From Lederbergia citri (GTDB lineage Bacteria; Bacillota; Bacilli; Bacillales; Bacillaceae_C), in the NCBI RefSeq assembly GCF_018343625.1, contig NZ_JAGYPG010000002.1, forward strand, positions 787,280 to 851,279: 64,000 bases of DNA, given 5' to 3'. Shown here in pieces: positions 11,750-19,940 of the stretch. Each line of letters opens with the position of its first letter. The first letter of the stretch is position 1. Under the pieces are notes generated by a model, which ran no database searches, had not been told where the DNA came from, and was given only the letters and a program-made list of their open reading frames with translations. The position numbers were made by a program, and so were the translations under genes.

Positions 11750-12886
11750 TTATTTTAGTAGATGTTTTGCGATGACGATGCGTTGGATCTCGCTTGTACC
11801 TTCGTATATTTCAGTGATTTTAGCGTCGCGAAAATAGCGTTCGACTGGGTATTCCTTTGTGTAGCCATAACCGCCAAAAACTTGGAGAGCTTCCGTTGCC
11901 ACTTCAACAGCTGTTTTTGAAGCGAATAATTTTGCCATTGAAGCTTCTTTTGCACATGGGATTCCTCTTTGCCATAAATCGGCAGCCTGATAGACTAAGA
12001 GACGTGAACTTTCGACGGCTGTGGCCATATCTGATAGCTTGAAGGCGATACCTTGTTGTTCTGCAATCGGCTTTCCGAATTGTTTACGTTGGCCGGCATA
12101 TTTTACTGCTGCTTCAAAAGCCGCTTCCGCTATCCCAAGTGCCTGCGTTGCAATTCCAATTCGACCGATATTTAAATTGGAAAGCGCAATTTTAAAGCCT
12201 TCCCCTTCTTCCCCAAGCCTGTTTTGGGCTGGCACTAACGCATCTTCAAATGTTAGTTGAACAGTTCTTGAGCCATGAAGCCCCATTTTTTTCTCGTCTT
12301 TTCCTACTATTAAACCCGGAGTATCCTTTTCCACAATAAAAGCAGACACTCCTCTATTGCCCGCACTCGGATTTGTTACAGCAAACACAATATACAGATC
12401 GGCTTCCCCGCCGTTCGATACAAAAGCTTTTATTCCATTTAGCTTGTAATGATTATCCACTCGCGTTGCACGAGTTTGAATATTCGCAGCATCTGAGCCT
12501 GCATTTGGTTCGGTAAGGGAAAAAGCCCCTAAATACTCTCCGGTAGCAAGTTTTGTTACATATTTTTGTTTTTGTTCCTCCGTTCCAAAATAAACAATCG
12601 GATTCGTTCCTACAGATGTATGGACCGATAATATAACTCCTAAAGTCGCGCTCATCTTGGATATTTCGTTAATGGCGATAATATAGGAAGTAAAATCCAT
12701 TTCCGAACCGCCATATTTTTCAGGAACCGTAATCCCCATTAATCCGAGCGGCCCCATTTTTTGTAAAACCTTACGTGGAAATTCACCAGCTTCCATTTTT
12801 TCAACGTAAGGTGCAATTTCTTTTTCAGCAAAATCACGAACCATATTCCTCATCATCAACTGTTCTTCAGTAAATTGGAATTTCAT
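11750..12886 (-). CDS. Acyl-CoA dehydrogenase (second paralog)
   Basis: 378 residues, same family and length as the gene at 10558-11694 and similar along the whole length. Visible are FSLTEPNAGSDAANI, the [19 protein letters not shown] signature and the catalytic Glu of IYEGTSEIQR. It oxidises acyl-CoA to enoyl-CoA with electrons going to ETF and, through the FadF-type protein upstream, probably to menaquinone. The start ATG at 12886 follows GGGAGGT. The gene lies 24 bp behind the hydroxyacyl-CoA dehydrogenase gene in the same operon. Two copies side by side suggest divided substrate ranges (inference). Confidence 0.93.
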   Translation of the reverse strand: MKFQFTEEQLMMRNMVRDFAEKEIAPYVEKMEAGEFPRKVLQKMGPLGLMGITVPEKYGGSEMDFTSYIIAINEISKMSATLGVILSVHTSVGTNPIVYFGTEEQKQKYVTKLATGEYLGAFSLTEPNAGSDAANIQTRATRVDNHYKLNGIKAFVSNGGEADLYIVFAVTNPSAGNRGVSAFIVEKDTPGLIVGKDEKKMGLHGSRTVQLTFEDALVPAQNRLGEEGEGFKIALSNLNIGRIGIATQALGIAEAAFEAAVKYAGQRKQFGKPIAEQQGIAFKLSDMATAVESSRLLVYQAADLWQRGIPCAKEASMAKLFASKTAVEVATEALQVFGGYGYTKEYPVERYFRDAKITEIYEGTSEIQRIVIAKHLLK

Positions 12887-12910
12887 GGTAGACCTCCCAG
12901 AATCAAGGAA

Positions 12911-13762
12911 TTAGTCGTAAATGTAAAAACCGCGCCCTGTCTTTTTACCGAGCCAGCCAGCCTTCACGTATTTTCGCAAAAGTGGACACGGACGGTATTT
13001 ATCATCGCCAAAGCCTTCATGTAGGGTCTCCATAATATACAAGCAAGTATCCAAGCCGATAAAATCAGCTAACGTCAGTGGTCCCATCGGATGGTTCATC
13101 CCGAGTTTCATAACCTCATCTATTGCTTCCTTCGTCGCAACACTTTCGTAAAGGGTGTAGATGGCTTCATTGATCATCGGCATAAGGACACGATTCGATA
13201 CGAATCCCGGAAAATCATTGACTTCAACAGGAACTTTTCCAAGAGTTTTCGCCATCGCTTCAACCGTTTTATACACTTCATCTGCAGTAGCAAGTCCGCG
13301 AATAATTTCAATTAATCTCATTACTGGAACAGGATTCATAAAATGCATGCCGATGACTTTTTCTGGTCGAGTTGTTGCGGCAGCGATTTCTGTAATCGGG
13401 AGTGAGGAAGTGTTGGATGCGAGAATCACGTGCTCTGGCGCGATTTTATCCAACTTAGCAAAAATCTCTTTTTTTACTTCCATGTTTTCAGTGGCTGCCT
13501 CAATGACAATATCTACTTTTTCCGCATCGTTTAAATCAGTAGATCGGTTTAAATTTTCTACCACATTTGCTTTCTCTATTTCTGTCATTCTTTCCTTTTC
13601 TACTTGTCTGCTCAAATTTTTCTCAATGACGTTTAGCCCTTTTTCCACAAGTTCGTCGGTCAAGTCGTTCAAATACACTTTGTACCCTGCCATTGCACAC
13701 ACTTGTGCAATCCCTGAACCCATTTGTCCCGCCCCGACGACCATCACTGATTTAATTTCCAT
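12911..13762 (-). CDS. mmgB: 3-hydroxybutyryl-CoA dehydrogenase
   Basis: A 283-residue NAD(P)-dependent enzyme that oxidises (S)-3-hydroxyacyl-CoA to 3-ketoacyl-CoA. The Rossmann motif VVGAGQMGSGIAQVCA lies at the N-terminus. The catalytic region GMHFMNPVPVM and the family motif DFPGFVSNRVLMPMINEA follow, and the C-terminal dimer domain has NHPMGPLTLADFIGLD. It begins one base after the thiolase stop, so the two are tightly coupled. With the thiolase and the acyl-CoA dehydrogenases it resembles B. subtilis mmgABC. No enoyl-CoA hydratase gene is present in this operon. Confidence 0.94.
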   Translation of the reverse strand: MEIKSVMVVGAGQMGSGIAQVCAMAGYKVYLNDLTDELVEKGLNVIEKNLSRQVEKERMTEIEKANVVENLNRSTDLNDAEKVDIVIEAATENMEVKKEIFAKLDKIAPEHVILASNTSSLPITEIAAATTRPEKVIGMHFMNPVPVMRLIEIIRGLATADEVYKTVEAMAKTLGKVPVEVNDFPGFVSNRVLMPMINEAIYTLYESVATKEAIDEVMKLGMNHPMGPLTLADFIGLDTCLYIMETLHEGFGDDKYRPCPLLRKYVKAGWLGKKTGRGFYIYD

Positions 13763-13763
13763 C

Positions 13764-14960
13764 TTATGAATGCACCACCTTTGGTACTTCGATTAAAACG
13801 GCATCACCTTGGCCTCCACCAGAACAAATCGACGCGATTCCAAGTCCGCCTCCACGTCGTCTTAACTCGTACGCTAATGTCAAAATAATTCTTGCACCAC
13901 TTGCACCAATTGGATGGCCAAGTGCAATCGCACCGCCGTTCACGTTCACTTTTTCAGAAGCTAAGTTGGCTATTTTATTACTTGCGAGAGCCACCGCTGC
14001 AAAAGCTTCGTTAATTTCAAACAGGTCGATTTCCTCAATCGTTTTTCCTGTCTTTTTTAGAAGTTCATTAATGACAAGCCCAGGAGTTTGCGGAAATTCT
14101 TTCGCTTCCACCGCCACTTCCGCAGTCCCGAGAATATAAGCTAACGGCTGTTTACCTTCCTTTGCGGCACGTTCTTCACTCATTAACACGAGCGCGGCCG
14201 CCCCGTCATTCACTCCAGGAGCGTTTCCTGCCGTAATCGTTCCATCTTTATCAAAAACGGACTTAAGCTTTGCCAGTTTTTCTAATGTCGTATCTTTACG
14301 AGGTGCCTCGTCATCTTTTATGACTAAAGGCTCGCCTTTACGCTGGGGTAATTCAACCACCACGATTTCCTCAGCTAACTTCCCAGATTCCATCGCCTTA
14401 ATTGCTCTTTCATGGCTTCTAAATGCCCATTCATCCTGATCTTCTCTAGTAATCTCAAATTCTCTAGCGGTCTGATTTCCGTACGTTCCCATATGGACAC
14501 CCGTAAACGAACAAGTAAGACCATCATGGGTAAGTAAATCAACTAAAGCAGCATCGCCCATTTTGTATCCCCATCTTGCGTTCGGTAACATATATGGTGT
14601 ATTCGACATGGACTCCATTCCACCAGCAACAATCACTTCTTCGTCTCCTAATCGAATAATTTGATCTGCAAGTGTGACGGCCCTCATCCCAGAGGCACAT
14701 ACTTTATTGATCGTTTCGGTTTTTACATTCCAAGGAATACCGGCCTCCCGTGCAGCCTGCCTTGAAGGTAATTGTCCCTGTCCTCCTTGTAGTACTGTTC
14801 CTAATATGACCTCCTGCACTTCTTCAGGCGCGACATTCGCCCTTGCCAACGCCTCTTTAACCGCAATTCCTCCTAGCTTTGTCGCCGACAATGAACTTAG
14901 AGCTCCACCAAATTTTCCAAAAGGGGTACGTGCACCAGCAACAATGACCGTTTTCGCCAT
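13764..14960 (-). CDS. mmgA: Acetyl-CoA C-acetyltransferase (thiolase)
   Basis: A 398-residue thiolase that cleaves 3-ketoacyl-CoA or condenses two acetyl-CoA. The acylated Cys lies in [15 protein letters not shown] (about residue 90), the His in [12 protein letters not shown] and the second catalytic Cys in [11 protein letters not shown]. The start ATG at 14960 follows AAAGGAGAGAG. Upstream (14987-15024) are a cre-like site and a TetR-type operator, so this gene may have an internal promoter. It belongs to the operon fadF-thl-hbd-acd-acd-tetR-icmF. Confidence 0.95.
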   Translation of the reverse strand: MAKTVIVAGARTPFGKFGGALSSLSATKLGGIAVKEALARANVAPEEVQEVILGTVLQGGQGQLPSRQAAREAGIPWNVKTETINKVCASGMRAVTLADQIIRLGDEEVIVAGGMESMSNTPYMLPNARWGYKMGDAALVDLLTHDGLTCSFTGVHMGTYGNQTAREFEITREDQDEWAFRSHERAIKAMESGKLAEEIVVVELPQRKGEPLVIKDDEAPRKDTTLEKLAKLKSVFDKDGTITAGNAPGVNDGAAALVLMSEERAAKEGKQPLAYILGTAEVAVEAKEFPQTPGLVINELLKKTGKTIEEIDLFEINEAFAAVALASNKIANLASEKVNVNGGAIALGHPIGASGARIILTLAYELRRRGGGLGIASICSGGGQGDAVLIEVPKVVHS

Positions 14961-14986
14961 GAGCCACTCTCTCCTTTTACAAAGAT

Positions 14987-15000
14987 AGTAAACGCTTACA
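14987..15000. promoter_or_regulatory. cre-like CcpA site upstream of the thiolase gene
   Basis: On the minus strand TGTAAGCGTTTACT matches the cre consensus TGWAANCGNTNWCA in 13 of 14 positions. The B. subtilis mmg operon is under CcpA control, which supports the call. It suggests glucose repression of the distal operon genes. Confidence 0.7.
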
Positions 15001-15006
15001 ATATTT

Positions 15007-15024
15007 CGACTGAACGCTCGCTCA
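15007..15024. promoter_or_regulatory. TetR/FadR-type operator, copy 2
   Basis: The minus strand TGAGCGAGCGTTCAGTCG matches the operator at 17240-17257 in 14 of 18 positions. It lies beside the cre-like site before the thiolase gene and is a probable second binding site of the TetR protein encoded in the operon. Confidence 0.55.
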
Positions 15025-15039
15025 ATTTCCTTTTCTACA

Positions 15040-15069
15040 TAAGCGCTTCAACTGTCATTGAAGCGCTTA
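15040..15069 (-). other. Perfect 11-bp inverted repeat in the fadF-thiolase gap
   Basis: TAAGCGCTTCA and TGAAGCGCTTA flank an 8-base loop, 4 bases after the fadF stop. No U-run follows on the minus strand, so it is likely a processing or stability hairpin, or a partial terminator, separating fadF from the rest of the operon mRNA. Confidence 0.6.
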
Positions 15070-15073
15070 TCTT

Positions 15074-17185
15074 CTATGAAACTAGTTCTTTATCTTCTCC
15101 AAATACTGCTTTTTCTAATAACTCCGCTACGTCATACGTTTTCACTGTGTCTTCTACTTCCTTTGCCTTCGTTCCATCTGAGAGCATCGTTAAGCAATAA
15201 GGACAGCCTGAACTGATGATGGATGGGTTGACGGCAAGTGCTTGTTCTGTTCTGGCGACATTTACACGTTGACCCGAGTCCTCTTCCATCCACATTAATC
15301 CTCCACCCGCTCCACAGCACATCGCATTTTCACGGTGACGCTTAATTTCCACGAGTTCCACCCCTGGAATAGATTTAAGGATTTCCCTTGGTGGATCATA
15401 TACTTCGTTATAACGTCCTAGATAGCAAGAGTCATGGAATGTGATTTTTTCATTGACTGCATGGCGCGGTTGCAGACGTCCTTCTTTAACGAGTTCGTCA
15501 AGAAGCTCTGTATGATGATATACTTCCGCTTTAAATCCAAAATCAGGGTATTCATTTTTAAAAATATTATATGCGTGCGGATCAATCGTGACGATTTTCT
15601 TCACACCAATTTTTTCAAACTCGGCAATATTAGCGGTCGCCAGTTCTTGGAATAAAAATTCGTTGCCAAGACGGCGCGGCGTATCACCCGAATTTTTTTC
15701 CTTATTTCCGATAATGGCAAAGGAAATGCCCGCTTCATTTAATAATTTTGCAAAGGAGAGGGCAATTTTTTGACTGCGATTATCAAAGGCCCCCATTGAT
15801 CCGACCCAGAATAAATATTCGAAGTCTTCTCCTATCTTTTTCAATTCTTTAACTGTTGGTACATACACATCTTCACGAGTATCACGCCAGTTTTCTTTTT
15901 CCTTGCGGTTCAATCCCCATGGATTTCCTTGACGCTCAATGTTTTGCATCGCACGCTGTGCATCTGGATTCATTTTCCCTTCCGTTAACACGAGGTAACG
16001 GCGCATATCGATGATGTGGCTGACATGCTTATTCATTACTGGACATTGGTCTTCACAGTTGCGGCATGTTGTACAAGCCCATAATTCTTCTTCCGTAATA
16101 ATTTCACCAATCATGCTAGGTTCATAGTTTACAGCAGCTGCTGCTTCCTCGGCACCCTTGCCTTTAGCTGCTTTTGCAAGTTGGTTCCCAACCGTTCCCG
16201 CAAATGCGAATGCAGGTACCCAAGGTTGTTTTTGCGTGACAGCCGCGCCATAGTTCGTTAAATGGTCGCGGAGTTTGGTCATAATGTCCATCGGAGAAAG
16301 CATTTTTCCCGTGCCTGAAGCCGGGCACATATTCGTACAGCGTCCACATTCGACACAGGCATATAGATCCACAAGCTGAAGATTAGTAAATTCAGTAATT
16401 TTCCCCACACCGAAACTCTCTTGTGTTTCATCCTCAAAATCGATTGGAGCAAGTTTCTTCCCGCCATCAAGCGGTTCGAGATATACATTGGCAGGGCCGG
16501 CAATTAAGTGAGCATGTTTCGACTGTGGTACATACACAAGAAATGCAAGTAATAGAAGTAAATGGACCCACCAAGAAACATAAAATACTACAGCTGCAGC
16601 CATTGGACTCATCCAACTAAAGAGTGTGGCAATTCCTGCGGCGACAGGCTCTGTCCATGTGAGAGTTTGCTCATGCCATAAAAGAGACATACCGTTTCCG
16701 AGCAAGACTGAAAGCATGAGCCCACCAATAAAAATTAGTACGAGACTTGGGTAAAATCCACGTTTTAATCTAGGTAATTTTTCAATATAACGTCTGTAAA
16801 AAGCCCATACGACCGCTACTAAAATCATTAAAGTGACAATTTCTTGGAAAAATTTAAAGCCTGGGTAAAGAGGACCGATAGGAAGGTGGGAACTTGGTGC
16901 AAGACCTTTCCAAATAAAGTCAATCGCACCGAATTGAACAAGAATAAAGCCATAGAAAAACATAACATGAATCAGACCACTTTTTTTATCTTTCAGCAGT
17001 TTCTTTTGACCAAATACATTGGTCCAAATATTATTAAAACGTGACTTAACATCATTATCAAACTCTGCTTTTTTTCCTAGTTTAATATACGCAATTCGCG
17101 TTCTGACAACATACACGAACAAGGAAATGGCGTAAGCGGTTACAATTAAAAATGCAAGCCAATTTATCCAAAATAAAATGTCCAT
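15074..17185 (-). CDS. fadF: FadF-type membrane iron-sulfur oxidoreductase
   Basis: A 703-residue membrane protein of the heterodisulfide-reductase/FadF type, thought to pass electrons from ETF (reduced by acyl-CoA dehydrogenases) to the quinone pool. The N-terminal 230 residues hold about six membrane helices (NarI-like). Two 4Fe-4S clusters follow: CVECGRCTNMCP and CTTCRNCEDQCP. The C-terminal CCG-type domains show CYLGRYNEVYDPP, CCGAGGG and SGCPYCLTM. In B. subtilis fadF lies next to acdA and rpoE, as here. It is first in the operon, behind a promoter whose spacer is a TetR-type palindrome. Confidence 0.92.
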   Translation of the reverse strand: MDILFWINWLAFLIVTAYAISLFVYVVRTRIAYIKLGKKAEFDNDVKSRFNNIWTNVFGQKKLLKDKKSGLIHVMFFYGFILVQFGAIDFIWKGLAPSSHLPIGPLYPGFKFFQEIVTLMILVAVVWAFYRRYIEKLPRLKRGFYPSLVLIFIGGLMLSVLLGNGMSLLWHEQTLTWTEPVAAGIATLFSWMSPMAAAVVFYVSWWVHLLLLLAFLVYVPQSKHAHLIAGPANVYLEPLDGGKKLAPIDFEDETQESFGVGKITEFTNLQLVDLYACVECGRCTNMCPASGTGKMLSPMDIMTKLRDHLTNYGAAVTQKQPWVPAFAFAGTVGNQLAKAAKGKGAEEAAAAVNYEPSMIGEIITEEELWACTTCRNCEDQCPVMNKHVSHIIDMRRYLVLTEGKMNPDAQRAMQNIERQGNPWGLNRKEKENWRDTREDVYVPTVKELKKIGEDFEYLFWVGSMGAFDNRSQKIALSFAKLLNEAGISFAIIGNKEKNSGDTPRRLGNEFLFQELATANIAEFEKIGVKKIVTIDPHAYNIFKNEYPDFGFKAEVYHHTELLDELVKEGRLQPRHAVNEKITFHDSCYLGRYNEVYDPPREILKSIPGVELVEIKRHRENAMCCGAGGGLMWMEEDSGQRVNVARTEQALAVNPSIISSGCPYCLTMLSDGTKAKEVEDTVKTYDVAELLEKAVFGEDKELVS

Positions 17186-17230
17186 AATCGGAACTCCTTT
17201 CCGGCGTTATCCGAACTTTTGTTTACCTTC

Positions 17231-17258
17231 ATTATATAATGAATGAGCATTCAGTCAA
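17231..17258 (-). promoter_or_regulatory. Promoter of the fadF-icmF operon with overlapping TetR/FadR-type operator
   Basis: TTGACT (17253-17258), a 16-bp spacer and TATAAT (17231-17236). The spacer is almost filled by TGAATGAGCATTCAGTCA (17240-17257), which matches the B. subtilis FadR box TGAATGAMTAKTCATTCA in 15 of 18 positions. Binding there would block RNA polymerase directly. Confidence 0.75.
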
Positions 17259-17286
17259 GACTGAATATTCTCTTCTAAAGTATATG

Positions 17287-17320
17287 AAAAAAGTTCCGAG
17301 TATTATCCCGGAACTTTTTT
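17287..17320. terminator. Bidirectional terminator-like hairpin
   Basis: AAAAAAGTTCCG and CGGAACTTTTTT flank a short loop. It insulates the fadF operon promoter from the accessory segment to its right. Confidence 0.7.
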
Positions 17321-17347
17321 AGAAGTTAATCTATATTTTGAACTAAG

Positions 17348-17392
17348 GCTTTTGCTGTCCAGCGCAAGCTGCCTTCGATGAGCTAGACATTG
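17348..17392. repeat. Fragment of the dispersed repeat (degenerate)
   Basis: The stretch contains GTCCAGCGCAAGC and GATGAGCTAGAC, pieces of the termini of the dispersed intergenic repeat. It is too decayed to orient. The rest of 17186-17546 holds only the promoter and two hairpins. Confidence 0.35.
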
Positions 17393-17423
17393 TTTAAAGC
17401 GCTTTTATAGTAAGTAAATGTAC

Positions 17424-17450
17424 TAGTAAAAGCTAGCGGAATCGCTAGCA
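17424..17450 (-). terminator. Terminator of the SwrA-like gene
   Basis: On the minus strand GCTAGCG-ATTC-CGCTAGC is followed by TTTTACTAG. It lies about 100 bp after the stop at 17547. Confidence 0.6.
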
Positions 17451-17546
17451 GTAAAAACCGTATTATAATTGGTTTTGACTTAATAGAAGTGAATAGTTCA
17501 CCTTCTTGAGAAATTTTTTAAAAGTAAAAGAGCGGTGTTTGCCATT

Positions 17547-17885
17547 TTATAAATTAATCCATTGGTCTGAATTTTTTAGCGATAAATCTATATGTACGTG
17601 GTGGTTAATTTGTTTATGATTTCTTAAATATTTTTGGAATAGTTTAACATCCTTAATCGCCTCAATAAAAGAAATGTCACTAAACTGATTAGTTCGATGA
17701 TATTCCAAATACTGAATTAAATTCTCTTCCTTAACAAACCCAAGATAATATATATTCGTATGCTCATATAAGAAGTTAAAAATTCTTTCAAACGATTTAA
17801 CGCTTGCAATATTGAAATCCTCATCTAATGTAAATTGCGAAAGCAATAAGTTATATCTTGAGCACTCCCGTCGTACATCTAACAT
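17547..17885 (-). CDS. Small protein with possible distant SwrA similarity, behind a c-di-GMP riboswitch
   Basis: A soluble, helix-rich 112-residue protein without signal peptide or membrane segment. Length and pattern recall SwrA, the DegU partner that drives swarming and flagellar gene expression in B. subtilis (117 residues): aligned by eye, FNFLYEHTNIYYL fits the SwrA region around RYLVNYTNVESV, and the C-terminal DLSLKNSDQWI fits DFSLSNVTLWM. Identity is low (my estimate, about 25%), so this is a hypothesis. The gene has its own promoter (18192-18220), a c-di-GMP-I aptamer and a terminator in its leader, consistent with a motility or biofilm role. The ribosome site GAGGAG lies 12 bases from the ATG, rather far. 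Confidence 0.45.
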   Translation of the reverse strand: MLDVRRECSRYNLLLSQFTLDEDFNIASVKSFERIFNFLYEHTNIYYLGFVKEENLIQYLEYHRTNQFSDISFIEAIKDVKLFQKYLRNHKQINHHVHIDLSLKNSDQWINL

Positions 17886-18015
17886 CTAAATCCACAACTC
17901 CTCTATCTCTCTATGATTGTTTTTAAACGTTTCAATACTAAGCAAAGGAAGGTTTTATCTCATGTCTTAAAGCTAATGGAAATTCACCGCTTACATTTTA
18001 TTTTCTTTTACTCAT

Positions 18016-18050
18016 AAAAAAGGCTACTCTTAATAAAAATAGCCAAAAAA
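18016..18050 (-). terminator. Expression-platform terminator of the c-di-GMP riboswitch
   Basis: On the minus strand GGCTA-N13-TAGCC is followed by TTTTTT, about 35 nt after the aptamer and 130 bp before the SwrA-like start. No coding region lies between aptamer and hairpin, so it should be the regulated terminator. Confidence 0.75.
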
Positions 18051-18079
18051 TACCATTTCATATTTGAAATAGTTAACCA

Positions 18080-18165
18080 TTTTGGCAGCCAGGCGATCAT
18101 AGTTGCACAATAAACCTTAGACCCTTTGCTTTGCGTCCTACCCTTTCGGAAAGTTTGCCTTTATC
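18080..18165 (-). ncRNA. Cyclic-di-GMP-I (GEMM-I) riboswitch
   Basis: The minus strand carries the class I consensus in order: GGCAAAC (18153-18159), a short GAAA-containing hairpin, GGACGCAAAGC, GGGTCTAAGG, then CTATGATCGCC and GGCTGCC (18084-18090) closing the outer stem. These are the conserved ligand pocket and the tetraloop and receptor parts of the aptamer. A promoter lies directly upstream and a terminator directly downstream, so transcription into the 112-residue gene should respond to c-di-GMP. Whether the ligand turns it on or off cannot be read with certainty. A diguanylate cyclase gene is present at 27347-28459. Confidence 0.88.
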
Positions 18166-18191
18166 TAGGAAATATAAACCATTACATTTGG

Positions 18192-18220
18192 AGTATAAAA
18201 CAAATTTCAACAATATTCAA
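18192..18220 (-). promoter_or_regulatory. Promoter of the c-di-GMP riboswitch transcript
   Basis: TTGAAT (18215-18220), a 17-bp spacer and TATACT (18192-18197); transcription should start about 20 nt before the aptamer. Confidence 0.7.
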
Positions 18221-18247
18221 CAAATACTCTTTATACTAGATGGCAAC

Positions 18248-18276
18248 TTGTAAAGATAGGTACTTTTTCCTATCAT
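18248..18276 (+). promoter_or_regulatory. Promoter of the NERD-domain gene
   Basis: TTGTAA (18248-18253), 17 bp and TATCAT (18271-18276), about 45 bp before the start codon, divergent from the riboswitch promoter. Confidence 0.55.
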
Positions 18277-18320
18277 AGGTTTAAGTCGATTTTGTCAAAA
18301 ATATAGAAAGGAAGTGGAAA

Positions 18321-19244
18321 ATGTTTCTTAAACCACTACTCAAATCGAAGGAATTAATAGTTTATAGGATTTTAAATAGTCGTATGAATTTGACATCTAA
18401 AGATATGTCACAATATTTGACTCTCCAAAAAGGCTATGAAGGCGAAAAAGATTTTAACTCTTTATTAGAAAAGCTACCAATTACCTTCCTCATATTAAAT
18501 GACTTACTGCTTGAAAAAAACAACACATTTTTCCAAATTGATACTCTACAAATTTATCAAAACACCATTTATCTTTTCGAAGTGAAAAATTATGAAGGTG
18601 ATTTCTATGTCGAAGAAGATAGATGGTATTCAGTCGCAACAGGTAAAGAAATACAAAATCCTTTAACCCAGTTATCAAGATGCTCATCTTTATTTAGGCG
18701 ATATCTGCAAGACATAGGGATAAGTAACTTGTCAGTTAAAGAACTCCTTATTTTTATCAACCCCGAGTTTACCTTATTACAAGCTCCTCGCAACAAACCA
18801 ATCATTCTTCCTACACAGCTCAATCGATTCATAAGTGATCTAAACTCTATACCATCACAACTAAGTGATTTTCACTATAAGTTAGCGGCAAAAATAAATT
18901 CAGATCATGTTGTGGAAAATCCTTATAAACAACTGCCCGAGTATGAATATGCACAACTAAAAAAAGGAGTTATATGCAAATCATGCTACTCCTTTATGTC
19001 AAAGTTAAGCAATACGGAATTAATATGTAGGAAATGCGGATTCAAGGAACTGCTCGAAGCCTCGGTTATGCGCAGTGTTGAGGAGTTTAGCGTTCTTTTT
19101 CCGGAAATAAAAATCACAAGTAAAATTATTCATGAATGGTGTAATATTAACTCCATAAGAACAATTAGAAGAATATTGAAGAAGAATATGACTCAATATT
19201 ATCTGGGGAGGTATTCGTATTATACATTTCCGACTCAAAAATAA
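18321..19244 (+). CDS. NERD (nuclease-related) domain protein with C-terminal zinc ribbon
   Basis: A 307-residue protein. Residues about 38-150 match the NERD domain, a restriction-endonuclease-like fold: KGYEGEKDFN, then QIDTLQIY, then LFEVKNYEGDF, where the Asp, Glu and Lys are the expected catalytic set. Near the C-terminus two CxxC pairs (CKSCYSF and CRKCGFKE) form a zinc ribbon, followed by a helix-turn-helix-like segment (ITSKIIHEWCNINSIRTIRRIL). The start ATG follows AAAGGAAGTGG. It stands alone, next to a tandem-repeat array and a riboswitch-controlled gene, in a patch absent from B. subtilis. A DNA-processing or defence role is possible but not shown. Confidence 0.8.
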   Translation: MFLKPLLKSKELIVYRILNSRMNLTSKDMSQYLTLQKGYEGEKDFNSLLEKLPITFLILNDLLLEKNNTFFQIDTLQIYQNTIYLFEVKNYEGDFYVEEDRWYSVATGKEIQNPLTQLSRCSSLFRRYLQDIGISNLSVKELLIFINPEFTLLQAPRNKPIILPTQLNRFISDLNSIPSQLSDFHYKLAAKINSDHVVENPYKQLPEYEYAQLKKGVICKSCYSFMSKLSNTELICRKCGFKELLEASVMRSVEEFSVLFPEIKITSKIIHEWCNINSIRTIRRILKKNMTQYYLGRYSYYTFPTQK

Positions 19245-19433
19245 ATAATTCAGAAACTAGATGCTTTTTAAAGTTAATGAATTGGACATATAATCTCAAA
19301 CTTTCTTTTATCAAGTTCGAAGCGTGTAGTCATTGTGACCTCTATGATCTTTCTTCTCTTTGAAATGTTTACGTAGCGTCTTTAGTGACAAAATTTTCTT
19401 TAACGCTTTAAACACTACATTCGGGTAGTAGAG

Positions 19434-19844
19434 CAGGGTTTATCTTTGGAATGTGTTCATTGAACCTTCTAATCGGCCAGGATACTACGATTTACTTCTG
19501 GAACGTGTTCATTGGAACCTCCAATCGGACATGGAACTCTAATTTACCTCTGGAACATGTTCATTGGAACCTCCAATCGGACAGATAACTCCCATTTACC
19601 TCTCAAACGTGTTCATTCGAACCTCCAATCGGACAGATAACTCCCATTTACCTCTCAAACGTGTTCATTGGAACCTCCAATCGGACAGAGAACTCCAATT
19701 CTCCTCTGGAACGTGGTCATTGGAATCTCCAATCGGACAGAGAACTCCAATTCTCCTCTGGAATGTGTTCATTGGGAACTCCAATCGGACAGATAACTCC
19801 CATTTCCGGCTGGAATGTGTTCATTGAACGCTCCAATCGGACTG
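19434..19844. repeat. Tandem array of eight 52-bp repeats
   Basis: The motif GTTCATTGGAACCTCCAATC (or a close variant) begins at 19455, 19507, 19559, 19611, 19663, 19715, 19767 and 19819: an exact 52-bp period, eight times, with drift toward the ends. Each unit contains a small palindrome, ATTGGA-N3-TCCAAT, then CGGACAGATAACTCC. The period is not a multiple of three, so open frames across it are not genes. There are no variable spacers, so it is not a CRISPR. It fills the gap between the NERD gene and the corrinoid importer; nothing else is visible in 19245-19433. Confidence 0.9.
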
Positions 19845-19940
19845 TCTATCACTATTCCCATAAGAACGTTCTATATAACACTTTAGTGGGAACAGCGATC
19901 ACACTGGTTTTATAATCAGCAAACGCAATTCACAACAACA

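Noticed and set aside
13161..13769. 202-codon frame antisense to the hydroxyacyl-CoA dehydrogenase gene
   Set aside because: Shadow of a well-conserved gene; no ribosome site and no family resemblance.
19434..19844. Possible CRISPR array
   Set aside because: Units are contiguous and similar over all 52 bp with no unique spacers, and no cas genes are present.
19564..19915. Open frames of 80-90 codons in the tandem array
   Set aside because: They run through 52-bp repeats whose period is not a multiple of three, so the translated repeat changes frame; no ribosome site and no homology.
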